Positions 11,380 to 22,284 of a DNA stretch of 64,000 nucleotides are shown here, one piece after another. Every line of letters starts with the position of its first letter. The first letter of the stretch is position 1. Below the pieces are notes generated by a model. The model saw nothing but the letters and a program-made list of their open reading frames with translations, was not told the DNA's origin and made no database searches. Position numbers and translations under genes: made by a program. Source of the DNA: Zelopaecilomyces penicillatus (lineage: Eukaryota > Ascomycota > Sordariomycetes > Hypocreales > Pseudodiploosporaceae); assembly GCA_005765155.1 (NCBI GenBank), contig VCCP01000003.1:2914001-2978000 (forward strand), written 5' to 3'.

Positions 11380-12285
11380 ATGCCTGCTGGATCCGCCCCT
11401 GGAGCGAACTCCCGCGGACGCGGTGGGAAGTTCAAGAAGTACACACGAGGAGGTTTGTGAAGCTGTCATCCATAGCCTTTCGTGTTTGCTGCAGTTGTAC
11501 CTCAGATGCTAACGTCTGCGACCATATTCCAGGTGGCAAACATTTCTCCCGTGACCTTCAACCCCTCGACGCTGAGGGTAATCAAGTTAGCATGTGGAGT
11601 CCGGATGCCAAGAACAAAGACGAAGAGGACAATGAAGAAGAGTCAGAAGAGGAATCTTCCGAGGAGGATGAGGAGAACAAAGCCGACGACAATGGCGAGC
11701 TCAGCCGCGAAGATCGCAAGTCTTTGAAAAAGGCACGCAAGGACGCTGCCATTGCTAAGCAGAGCGCGCGTACCGTCGAAGTTGGTGATATGCCTACAAG
11801 TGATGAGGAAAGCGATGAAGACCTACCCGCCAATCCAAACCACACCAAGGCTGCTCGAAGCCTGACGCGGGTTGATGACGGTGTAGATGATATTACCGAA
11901 GGCGTCAAGAAGCTGCCGGCCAGCCGGAAAGAGAGAGAAGCTGTTGAGGCGGCTGCTGCCAAAGAAAGATATTTGAAGCTACAATCTCAAGGCAAGACTG
12001 ATGAGGCCAAGGCAGACCTTGAACGTCTCAAAGCCATTCGTGAGCAGCGGGCAAGCGAGGCTGCTCGACGACAGGTAAGTGGATGGCCACTCCCATTTCC
12101 TCCACTGCATCTTGAATATTCCCATTTTACATGATATTGGAAGAACTGACGTATTGGTAACTATATAGGCCGAGAAAGAGGAAAAGGAAGAACAGGAAAA
12201 GGTTCGCCGTGCCGAGATTGACGCCAAGGAAGCCAAAAAGCGTGAGGCGGCTGCCGGGCCCAAGAAATCTAGCAAGAGGAAATGA
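11380..12285 (+). CDS. PP28/PDAP1 family protein (28 kDa heat- and acid-stable phosphoprotein)
   Basis: Three exons: 11380-11452, 11533-12074 and 12169-12285. The introns are 80 nt (phase 1) and 94 nt (phase 0). The product is 243 residues, longer than the 181-residue human protein because of an acidic Glu/Asp/Ser insert (about residues 48-75). Identification rests on the conserved core near residues 155-205: SRKEREAVEAAAAKERYLKL, followed by GKTDEAKADLERLKAIREQR, which closely parallels human PDAP1. The N-terminus is Gly/Arg/Lys-rich, with a GRGGKFKKYTRGG element, and the C-terminus ends in a basic run. The family is a casein-kinase substrate reported to associate with PDGF-A in mammals. Its role in fungi is not well defined; charged, disordered proteins of this type are often RNA- or ribosome-associated. 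Confidence 0.88.
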
Positions 12286-13669
12286 GAGGCACCCTGTATA
12301 ATGCAAAGCCAGTTGTTTCATACAAGCTGTCAGTGCAACCTGACTATGGATCTGATAACCTTAGATACTTTTGGCAATGCATGAGCAAAGGCCGTCCCAA
12401 GAAGCCAGTCTTAGCCATCGTTGTGTTTATACACCTGTATGGCTTCATAGCTCAAACAGACTTGGGCTGTAGTTGAGTTAAGAGGAGCCACATGAACTAA
12501 CTAATCCTCTCTCGTCATCATTTCTCTACTTATGGCTGTGTATGGGGGGACTTCTTTGTCCCTAGCTGTAAACGTTGTGATACAGCAAGCATATCATTGC
12601 GCGAAATCGTACAAAATGAGGCAGCAAGTATAACAGATAAAGCAAAAAGGTGACCTATAAGAACTATTCAGGTTAATCCATTGTAACTTAAACTAATTAG
12701 TGAGAGTTAATTTGCCAACAATTATCGGTAACAGGTACCTAGGTAGTTAATGACTTGATTCATTGCCGACCACGCTCTATCGAATAATAGGTACCTGAAG
12801 CTTCGTTTCATGCATCCGCCTTCCAATTTCTTGTAACCCAGGCAGCGCCCAACCTAATTGGAGACTCTCCTTGGTGGACCGCCATTATAGAAAAGCGCCC
12901 TATCTTAGGACCTAGCATGAAATTGATAGATTTTATAGGCTTTTATAGTATTCAAATATAAAGGTTTGATGCAATGGAGTTGAAGTCAATACTAGTACCT
13001 CCTAAGGTAGATGGGCATATTGATGAGATTCGCACCGCCGGCTATGTACCAACTTGTGAATGCATCAAGGTTGAGAACTCTTGCAAAAATCTTGGATCAT
13101 TTGAGATAGGTGGTAAATTTTTTGAATTGATAAAAATCCTACTAGAGAGAAATGCACACACCCCCACCCATAAGTATATGTATATATCTGATAGACTCTT
13201 TTTAGTGGCTATTAAGGATGATCTTGATCAATTACTTTTCATTCGGATATTTGGCACAGGTGACGTGATATTGTCACCTCTTTGCTTATTGTCCTCGGTA
13301 TCTCTGTACTTTGGCAGTACAGCCTAGCGTGCTACTCACCCTCAGCGTCTCTACAGTGCTTGAGTGGATGTGCTGCGGGTGTCCCCCACAGTTTATCGGC
13401 GGCTCGGCGGCAAGGATTAGCGGAGAGTGAACCAACCTGAACTGAAGAAAATCTGCCAGCAGGAAGCGCCGCCCAGCGAGAAAAAAATATTATCGTCCAA
13501 AAAATTCGGCCACCGCCTTGCCCCATCACCGCCTAACAATTTTTGAGGCTGCCAACTTCTGCGACTCTGCCACAAGATCGACGTCGCAGTCCAGCTTGTG
13601 CTTCACAAATTTCGACGGGGTTCCTCAAGCTTACCCTCGATTATATTTGCAGTTGACTGGCCAAGAACA
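12286..13669. other. Intergenic region with an AT-rich island
   Basis: The stretch from about 12590 to 13320 is markedly more AT-rich than the flanking genes. It contains a 117-codon open frame (12974-13327, +) with Ile/Leu/Lys-rich composition unlike neighbouring genes. I found no secure homologue; a loose resemblance of its first 30 residues to the V-type ATPase A-subunit bulge region is probably chance. A palindromic TACCTAGGTA element lies near 12736-12747. The stretch could be a decayed, AT-shifted repeat. Confidence 0.45.
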
Positions 13670-15574
13670 ATGGCGGAATCCTCGCTGCAGGTTCGTTCGC
13701 ACACATTTTTCTGCCCCGCTCTCCCTGAACATGGCGTTGAAGGGAGACACGCAGGACGATTGCTGACCATGCTGCACAGGATCGCCTGCGCGATCATGCA
13801 AAGGCCTTCGATGGGCTTTTGAGCCTGATCCCGGCCAAGATGTACTATGGCGAAGATACTAGTGTATGTGCACCCTATCCTCAGCTTGCAAATGTCGCAG
13901 CTGTTACCAGCCACCTCCGTACAGCTCGGCGGTGCCCCCATTCCCTCATCATTACTGCAGATTCTGGATGCAATATTGTAGTATCTGACTTGCTTGGGCG
14001 ATTAGGATCAATGGAAGAAGGAGAAGCAAACAAAGAAGGAGGCCGCTGCCGCCCGCCGAGCCAAGCTAGATCCTGATAGCGCACTGAATCGCAATGCGAA
14101 GGAGGTCATGGATGAGCGAGCCAACAATAAACGCAAATTAAAACAGACAGAAGCAAAAGAAGACATTGTGGAGGAAGAGAATTATGAGCAGATTGATGGT
14201 GTTGAAGCTGAAAGACCTGGCGAGGGCATGCGGATAAAGAAAGACGACGACATCACCAAGAAACAGAAAACAGATGACAGCGCTGAACCAGCAGAACATA
14301 ACGAAGCAGCTTCTTCTTCAAAGGACGAGTCACTCAAAATTTCGAAAAAGGACACAAAGAGGAATGCTAAGAAAGAAAAAAAGGCCGAAAAGAAGGCAGA
14401 GAAGAAGGCAAATAAGGATGTTGAGGTATCACATGAAGATACCAATGGCGATGAGAACACGGTGACGTCCAACGCCAAAAAGAGCAAGGGGAAAAAAAGT
14501 AGCAAAAGCACCGCCGCGGATACTTCATCCCAACTTCAAGCAGCCGAGTTGATACTGAACGACGATGAGACGGTCGAGAATACCGTTGTAACTTCCACTC
14601 TGTCAACATCACTCGACTTTTCTGAGCTAGCAAAAGATGATGAGGCTAGTGCTGCATCTGTTCCCGAATCAGAACCCCATTCGCCAACTTTCGATGTTGA
14701 GGAGCCAGCGAGCGCTGGTGATGCATCCACAGAGCTCGCCAGTACCACAACGTCCATATCCTCCACTATTGCACCCTCCGAGAAACCAAAACACATCAAG
14801 ATCCCAGCAGATACCTCAGCCCTAAGGGCTCGTCTTGCTGCTAAAATAGAAGCCTTACGTGCTGCCAGAAAAGCTGATGGTCCCGATGGCAAGCCCATTC
14901 GCACAAGACAGGAGCTCATTGAGGCTAGGCGATACAAAGAGCTTCAACGTAAGGAGCACAAGAAAGAGTTGAGGAGATTAGCCAAGATTGAGGAAGAAAG
15001 GAAGCGAGAAGAGACGCTTGCATCTAACTCCCCTGGCGTCATGACACCCTCTGCTGAGCTGGACGAGCCGACTGGCAACTTTTCATTTGGTCGAGTAGTT
15101 TTTGGTGATAGCGCCCAGTTATCTCATGATCTAAGTTATGTTCTCAGCAAGGGTAAACAGAAAGGACCGTCCGACCCAAAGACGGCACTCCTCAAGGTTC
15201 AGAACGAGAAGAAACGCCTTGAAGCATTGGATCCCGAGAAGCGCAAAGACATCGCAGAGAAGGAGGCGTGGTTGAATGCTCGTCGTCGTGTTGAGGGCCA
15301 GAAGATCCGAGATGACGAGGCCATGCTAAAGCGAACGGTCAAGCGGAAGGAGGTTGCCAAGAAGAAGAGCGAAAAGCAGTGGAAGGACCGCTCCAGCGGA
15401 GTTGCAATGGCGCAGAAGGAGAAGCAGAAGAAGCGTGAAGAAAATATCAAGAAGCGCCGAGAGGACAAACTGCTGCACAGATCTGGCAAGAAGAAGAAGA
15501 GTGGCCCAACAAAGAAGAAAGGTGGCCGCCCTGGCTTTGAAGGCAGCCTGGGAGTTGGTGGACGCAAGAAGTAA
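13670..15574 (+). CDS. RRP14: SURF6/RRP14 family ribosome-biogenesis protein
   Basis: The family is nucleolar and acts in large- and small-subunit rRNA processing. Three exons: 13670-13690 (7 codons), 13780-13863 and 14006-15574. The introns of 89 and 142 nt are in phase 0. The 557-residue product begins with the N-terminal signature that spans the two small exons: DRLRDHAKAFDGLLSLIPAK, then YYGEDTS, then DQWKKEKQTKKEA. These exons are essential to the assignment, because the long exon alone starts in a low-complexity region. The centre (about 60-250) is a Lys/Glu-rich disordered stretch. The C-terminal SURF6 domain (about 380-540) shows KTALLKVQNEKKRLEALDPE, a WLNARRRVEGQKIRDDE segment, and a GRPGFEGSLGVGGRKK tail. 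It is convergent with VPS74; the stop codons are about 840 bases apart. Confidence 0.93.
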
Positions 15575-16417
15575 GGAACGTAGGCTGAAGCATTCGCTTG
15601 TTAGTTGATGTTTCTCCAATATTTCCTCATTGCATGGATCGCATCGCATTTCTTGTTGTGTGTCTCTTTTCCTTCATGAGCACAATGGCGCTGGAGTTTA
15701 ACAGGCGGGGCAAGTGATTGGGTTGAAAACGGGGCCGAGGCGGATGAGGATGATATGTCAATAAGGTAGTTAGTTGGTGTTGTCTTGTAAATCTATAAGC
15801 TGCCAGAGTCATAACCATATATAGATGGATGAAGAATGGATGAACTACGGCACATCTACATGAGAAAAACAATGGTTCCGTGTTTTGCTGCTACTACCTC
15901 GCGTGAAAGTCCTGATTAGACGCGGGCCCAATGAAGCGGATATTATCATACTGACGCCGTTCTTTTTTGCGTTTTTCCATTACAACAGCAAATTCTAAAA
16001 ACAACGGCCCATACACGCTTTCCCATACCAATTCTGGTAAAGCACAATGGATAACAAACATATCATAGAAACAATGCAGAGGAGGGATGCTTTTCAGAGA
16101 CAAAAAGAGAAGCAAGCACCGAATCCTGTATCTCTTTTCCCTCAGTCTCCCCCCTTTTTGAACATCTCCCAAGAGCGCTGACATTCAGCCCTGTGCCGCC
16201 AACCCCAATTCTCCAGTCCTGATATAACCACCAAATTACCCCAAGAGCTCAAGACACAAATGACAACAACGCAGGTAACATTAAAGCGAACCTTGAACAT
16301 GATCCGGACAAGAAGAGGGAAGAAGGTTTGTCGGTCGACTTTTTAGCTTATTCATGTTTAATTCGTATCGTTCTTCGCTCGTCTACGGCGTGCTCTTCAC
16401 AAAGGCAACGAGATCTC
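15575..16417. other. 3'-to-3' intergenic spacer between RRP14 and VPS74
   Basis: The spacer between two convergent genes should contain both 3' UTRs. No RNA gene or repeat was recognised. Confidence 0.5.
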
Positions 16418-17732
16418 TCACAGAAGGGAATCGAGTCGAGTAAAGACGCTCAAACAGGCTGCTACAACCTCAAGCTGTAGTTCCTTGTCTTTTGCGTTGT
16501 TGATTTCCTGCGCAGCCAGCTTGTTAGTAATTCGAAAAATCTGATGTCTGAAAATTGGGGAGTATTAAGTGCATGTGATTTACCTCAGCAATGACCTGTG
16601 GAAGGTTTGCTCCAATACCGTTCCCGGTCGCTTTCTTCCCAAATGGCCACTGGCTATAGTCAGCCAGCAGCTCGTCGGTCTGGGCAAATGCTCGCTCCCG
16701 AGACTCGTGGCCTAGTGTCGAAAGGGCATTTTCAAGAACGTTGGCCGCATAGGCGGCGCACACCATGGAAATGGTACGCAAGTAGCGAAACTCGAGGTTC
16801 TCGGGGAGGAACTGGCTGCCGTTAAGAACAACTGTGCGCTGTGTGAGGACGTTGCGTACGCGGCGGCGTATCTCTTCCTTGGCTCCGCCATCGGCGACGG
16901 GGTGGGTGGCCATGTCGAAGAGGAGGAAGTTGCGCTTCTCGGTTCGCAGAATGCCTTTATCGACTAGGCCCTTGGCAAGACGTTCGCGGACTTGCTTGAG
17001 CTGGTAGCCAATCTTCATCAGATTCCACGTCTCGCCTGATATGATGCTCAAATTAGTTGCTGTGGGGATGGCGAAGAGAATCTGAAGCTGCAGCTAGAGA
17101 TGGAGAATATTTGAGTTGAAGGGTTGAAATACCGCTCATGAGATCAATCCAAGAGCTGACGCTCATCTTTTCACTTTGCTTCATCATTTTCAAAGCCTCG
17201 TCAAGTAGAACTTCGCCAGTCAGAGTATCGTCTATGACTTCAATATTTCTGTCCGCTGGTGGGAAACGTCGTCGCGAGGGGTCTTTCTCCATGCTGATCC
17301 GCCCGCGGAATGCTAGTTCCAGCACAATACACCCTCGAAGTGCATATGATATGTTATCGTTCCAGAAGGAGAGATAGCCCTAATGTTGAATTTGTTAGCC
17401 CATGCCGTGTTTCGAGCAATCGACCATCAAAGATGACATATTTGGCTGTGAACGAGGAAGAGATTGCAGACCTGCTTGTCCTTGAGACCGAGCAGCAAAA
17501 CTTCCTCCATCATTGTCAGCTTCGGCTGCTTCTGTCGCTCAGCGGATTCGTTCATATCCCGGGGATCGAAAGCAATCTTGTGGCCATTCTCGCCGTCTTC
17601 GTAGCTCGTCTCGGGGCCGAGGTCTCGAACATTGGTGGATGAATTGGCTCTGGAGGCACCGTTGCTGGTTTCGCCGTCCGCCGGGCCTCCACCGCCTGCG
17701 CCGCGTCGTCGTGTCAATCCTGATGACGACAT
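16418..17732 (-). CDS. VPS74: VPS74/GOLPH3 family PI4P-binding Golgi protein
   Basis: The family binds PI4P on Golgi membranes and the tails of glycosyltransferases, packing them into COPI vesicles for retention. Four exons on the minus strand: 17732-17472, 17379-17133, 17035-16584 and 16507-16418. The introns are 92, 97 and 76 nt. The product is 349 residues. A disordered Gly/Ser-rich head (1-70) is followed by the GPP34 domain, with family landmarks in order: LTMMEEVLLLGLKDKQGYLS, SFWNDNISYALRGCIVLELA, TGEVLLDEAL, SGETWNLMK, VRERLAKGLVDKGIL and RNFLLFDMATHP. All four exons are needed to reproduce the order seen in human GOLPH3. The last exon supplies the C-terminal helix ending VVAACLSVFTRL plus a few residues. 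Together with GGA at 32157 this is one of two Golgi-sorting proteins in the window; no link between them is implied. Confidence 0.95.
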
Positions 17733-20361
17733 GTTGATGTCTTGCGAGATGTTTGGGGGAGATGTTTAGGAGAAATGTGGCGTGGTGGAATGAGTTGGCG
17801 CTCAGTGTCGCACGACAAGGGGCGAAATCGAACGAGGCGCAAGGTTGGTGATGAAAGACCCCAAGTGATGGCTAATGTTTAAAATAAAAATGACAATGAT
17901 GCGAGCTGCCGAGGCTGGTTTCGGGCAGCTGTGTTCACGCGAATCTGCCAACAGTCTGCTCAGCCTGGACGAAAGAGATGAGATCCCCTTGAAGATGGTG
18001 GGCCAGCGAGTTTCGGTGACGGGCCCAAAGATTCTCTTTCCAGCAAAGTTACAGGCTGTCCAACAGGGACAGGGGTATTGGGGTCGGTGAGAATCCGAAT
18101 TTACACAGGGCAGCACAGGGACGACCTTGAACAATGACTACAACAAAAGTCCAGAACGGGAACTTTTCGTACAAATAGTCTGTTTGATGGTTCAGTTGTT
18201 CGGTAACTGAGGTAGTAACTGCCTAGTAACTAGGCAGACAGAAAAGCAGGCATCAATATGATTGTTATTTCTTGTGTCTCCATATATGGCCCATTCGTTG
18301 ATGACGCTATGGGAGCTGGCGAAGCTATGTACTATTTCAAAGTTTTAAAGCGGGTTTGGCAATGGATGCTGATGGCTTGCTATGTATGTATGCTATGAAA
18401 TAGCGGTGGAATAAATCGCCTTGATAGTGGATTACCCATATTAAGCAAAACTTTCTATAAAACCACCGGGAGAAGTGGTATTTCCAGTCAGTCAGAGGCA
18501 TGTTGACAAAGGTTTGTGGTGTCGCGTGGCCCCGAAAGGCAGACTCGATGAAGATGTGACTGCCGTATTCACACCTGGGCGGGGCCTTCATTGACACCTT
18601 GCTCCAATGGTTGCAACGCGAGCGCAGTCCTAGCCAGCATTATTAGCTTTAGGTGGGAACACGTGCAAGGCATGACGGCGACTTCCCATTTCGGCGAATC
18701 AATGCGGTTACGTTTAATTAACGTTAACCCTCGCTCTCACACAAAACATCGCCAAACTTTCATGACTCCCGAGTCACAGCAAAGGGCGTCTGTGACGAGA
18801 AGAATGGCTTCTGCCATGGTTGTCAGAACGCATATTTCCCCAGGGATACATTCCTACTTGATTTACTAACATTTGCTCAACTTGAGCCTATCGTGATTAG
18901 CAGTCACGGTCCTGTTTTACGAGGGGCTGCTGACTCGGACAAAGCTCGTCTATACTTTCAGATACCAGTCCTGCACGCACATGCTGCGCCTCTGCTTACG
19001 CCGCGAAAAATCCTTACTACGTTGTGCAATGGGAAAAGGGGGCTCATGTGCTACATGGTCATCCTGTGATTTTATCCCTCAGCTATTGATGATGCTGCCT
19101 ACTAGGAGCAAATCTGAAGTCAGAAGTCTGCCTTTCGAAATCTGTTTTGTCTGCCCCTACTATACGAAGAAAACTCAAGGAGACCTCCGTTGGACACAAC
19201 AAATTGGATGAGCAGCCCCTGGAGTGATGGTTTTGTTGATACGAAATCAAGATCTTAGGAATTCACTCATCTGTATGATCTAGATATTATCGACAGCACA
19301 TCTACCCTTGCGACTCCGCGCACCGTGTCGATAGTCTATCCTCGCAAATTCTTCACTTGTGAACGCAGGCCTACAGTCAATGTGGACCTCGCTACCGCGA
19401 ACGAATGACGAAGACCTGCGTTCCCACACCGAGGTTTGGCCGGCAAACTCAAAGTACACTCGCCATGGTGAACGCCTTCACCTACAGCTGACTTCTATGG
19501 GGCCACTTCTTGCCAGCTGCTGGACCATATAAGGTATGATTATCCCATCGTCTTTCAGTAGTGGTGGGTCTGCGGTGGGTGGTGCAGTGGTCTATGAGGT
19601 GACGTTCCTGGTGCCCCCCCCCCCCAGGTTCGAATCCCATAGATCATGAGCCCCTCCTACTGCAAACCTCCTCAGAAACGGAAGCTGTGCTCTGGTGCTG
19701 CTCAGCCTCTCATGGGGGGCCATGGGAGGAAGAGCAGAGACCGTGCCAGACTGACCGCAAAGAAATACCCCATACTGCGAAAGCAAGGGGCGCGCTGTAG
19801 CATCACCACTAAGAGTGATGGCAGGGCGTATCCTTAGGGGATGGTGGAGTTTGTTTTTTTGCATCACAAGTTAGGCTAGGGTTCGAATCTGCTCATAACA
19901 CTGGCAAACCCTTTTTTTTTCGGCTAATAAGCATGAATGAAGCACCTTGATTTCATGTTATGCTTGCTGTGAATTTTTTATTGTAACATCTTAATATGGT
20001 TATGAATACTTGGTTGACTGGGTTGAGCATTTGTTACACTTGTGTTGCTGTCATGAACTTGTTAGCTAAGCTTTTTTGGTGGGGTGGTTGCGATGTTTTT
20101 CGATGCTGAATCAAGGGGGTTCTCTGAAAGCAAGATAGGGGTTACCTGTCTTCAGACACCATATTAATTGTCTGGGTATGGGTGGGTGAGGTAAAAGGGG
20201 AACTGCGATAGATTATATTTACAATGATAATGTATTTCTATGAGAAGCAAGTATTGTAGTGATTAACTCTTTGTTAACCAGTATTGATTTCTCAGACCTA
20301 GATACCTGTTTTACTCCTCCGTGTTGATATTACTCTCTGTTTGTTCAATTCTTCTGTCGTT
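17733..20361. other. Intergenic region containing a candidate SINE
   Basis: No protein gene was recognised. The left part (17733-18150) is the VPS74 promoter side. The region 18200-19550 gives no signal on either strand. The repeat candidate at 19565-19919 is listed separately. An AT-rich stretch follows it to the two-TM gene. Confidence 0.5.
19565..19919 (+). repeat. Candidate tRNA-derived SINE
   Basis: Near 19577-19593, GTGGTGCAGTGGTCTATGA reads like the A-box/D-arm of a tRNA. An exact B-box match, GGTTCGAATCC, follows at about 19627-19637, the spacing expected of an RNA polymerase III internal promoter. The T-stem does not pair well, so this is not a working tRNA gene. About 240 bases of unrelated body follow, then a second B-box-like GGTTCGAATCT (about 19880) and a T9 run (about 19911-19919) suited to Pol III termination. 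A C11-12 run sits between the two boxes. Boundaries are approximate. No target-site duplication could be confirmed by eye. Confidence 0.45.
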
Positions 20362-21390
20362 TTATGTTGGCATGGCAGTGCCTACTGTGTCTTTCCATAG
20401 CTCATCGAAATCAATGTCTTCGGTTGCGAAAAGTTCACGGATCTGCTTAGCTACAGTTTCCTGCTTCTCGGGTCCGAAACCACCTGGTTGGGTCGACTCA
20501 AACTGCACGATTTCGATCCAGCGATAGAATAAGTTATCCTTGCCCATGGCAGTGAGCGCATCACGGAAAGCAAAAACTTGCCTCCTCTTGTCGTCTTCCT
20601 CGGCCGATTTGCCAGCTTTAATGTCGTAGCAAAGCCAGCCATAGTCCTGATGATGGATCAATATCATATTTTTGAACGCTTCGAGGGCTATGTCCTTCTT
20701 ATCCGCAAGAGCATGGGCAGTGACCATACTTTGCCAGTCTAAATCCCACTGGCCATTCATGAGCAGATAGCCAGTCTTCTGCTCCTGCTTCATGGGATCA
20801 GTTGCCTGGCGGATGTAGGCGAACAGAATCTTGCGCGAATCTGCATCCTTGAAAATATCGCCGAGAAGTGTGTCCCAGTCGCGGCTGCGGCGAACGTAAA
20901 CCTCTTGATTGCGGAAGCCAACATTCCATCGCCAGTGAACCGGGTTGCCATATGCTCTACCCATTGTAAACTCGACGGGCCAAGGCCAGACAAAGATAAA
21001 CAGCATAAAGTCTATGAACATGATGATGCCTCGCTTCAGAATCTCCCACATGAGCTCTCCCCACGTCGCCTCTGCAAACGGAAAAGTCGTCTCGTTGGGG
21101 TTACCAAACCCTGACATGATGAGCTTCCAGTACCAAGGGACAATGGCATACATGCGCCATACGAAAAGACCTGCGACGCAGATGTTCATCGCCACAGGAA
21201 CTAGAAAAATTTTCCGCTTGAATTCCGCTGGCTTGGCATCGATGTGGGTGACATAGATATGCTTCTCGGAGAGGTTGCTGATGAAGGCCTTCAACACCTC
21301 TGGGGGGTGTTTGAACGGAGCTGGTGGCGACCCATTATCGGTTGAAGATTTGGCCCCCTTTTGTTTCCCTGGCCTCTTTGATGGGGCCAT
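20362..21390 (-). CDS. Uncharacterised membrane protein with two predicted TM segments
   Basis: This is a single uninterrupted frame of 342 residues starting at 21390. The N-terminus is basic and soluble (residues 1-60). Two hydrophobic segments follow at about 61-80 (IFLVPVAMNICVAGLFVWRM) and 121-137 (GIIMFIDFMLFIFVWPW), joined by a Trp/Pro-rich loop. The C-terminal 200 residues are soluble and charged, with the notable clusters RNQEVYVRRSRDWD, HHQDYGWLCYDIKAGKSAEE and WIEIVQFESTQPGGFGPEKQ. The balanced coding composition and the absence of low-complexity padding argue for a conserved fungal gene. I cannot name a family; ER or mitochondrial outer-membrane placement would fit but is inference. 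There is no cleavable signal peptide, since the first hydrophobic segment lies too far in. Confidence 0.8.
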   Translation of the reverse strand: MAPSKRPGKQKGAKSSTDNGSPPAPFKHPPEVLKAFISNLSEKHIYVTHIDAKPAEFKRKIFLVPVAMNICVAGLFVWRMYAIVPWYWKLIMSGFGNPNETTFPFAEATWGELMWEILKRGIIMFIDFMLFIFVWPWPVEFTMGRAYGNPVHWRWNVGFRNQEVYVRRSRDWDTLLGDIFKDADSRKILFAYIRQATDPMKQEQKTGYLLMNGQWDLDWQSMVTAHALADKKDIALEAFKNMILIHHQDYGWLCYDIKAGKSAEEDDKRRQVFAFRDALTAMGKDNLFYRWIEIVQFESTQPGGFGPEKQETVAKQIRELFATEDIDFDELWKDTVGTAMPT

Positions 21391-22284
21391 TGCACCAGCT
21401 TGGTTTTAATCTGGGTAACGTCCTTGCTTGCCGATAATTTTGTGGTCTTGGCTTTCAGTGTTGGGAAATGTGCAAGTGGTGATGTTGAACTCGTGGGTGA
21501 GATGGTGAGTTAAGGACCACTGACGACAGGTTTGAAAAGGGAAACTTGGAAAGTTGTCATAGTGGGTGGATTAGTGCCCCGCTGCTGGCGGCATATGATA
21601 CTAGACACTCAATTTCTTAAGTGTTAACAAACAACTTTTGTTTATCTCAGTCAGTATAAGCTTAGCACATGAAATCTGAGCTATCTGAGTGACTGATATT
21701 TTTGGAGAGTGCTATCCCTTTCAAAGACTGCCGAGAGCTATAAGAGGTTTCACTTATATTTTTCGTGTGTGGTGCTATAAGCTGTACTTGCTGGAATTTG
21801 CTGGTGATTAGCTAGGGTTAGCTATCTACTTAGTAGTAGGATTGTCAACATCTTTGACTATACAAGCAACTCCACCATCAATTACTATTGTTCCGATGAA
21901 AAGTTTATGCCGAACGCAGCCTTTGCATTTCTTGTACAGGATACCAATTCTATGGTGACGTTTAAACATATAGCTACAGATTAATGGCAAGTATCCCACC
22001 TTGCCCACCTGTTTGGCGTAGAGTATTCGATACACCAGGGCGGACAATCCCGGCGCCGAAGCCATTTGACCAACAAGCTAAGCTCTGCCCCAGTCAAGCT
22101 ATGATGGACCCAGAAAATTCCTTGAACATGTGGATTCTGCTGGCCACTTCAACCAAGCCTGCATCCATTGGCCACCACATAATAATAACATCGCCTAGGT
22201 TGAAGCTTGCGCCATTCGCTCCTATTCCTATCACTCCATGACGATAGACATCCATTTACAGCTCAGCTGTTCCCCATCGCGGTA
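21391..22284. other. Divergent promoter region between the two-TM gene and mtIF2
   Basis: The two flanking genes are transcribed away from each other, so this 0.9 kb carries both promoters. No RNA gene or repeat was recognised. Confidence 0.5.

Noticed and set aside
20321..20527. Plus-strand frame with a signal-peptide-like start
   Set aside because: It is antisense to the 3' end of the two-TM protein gene, whose coding signal is much stronger.
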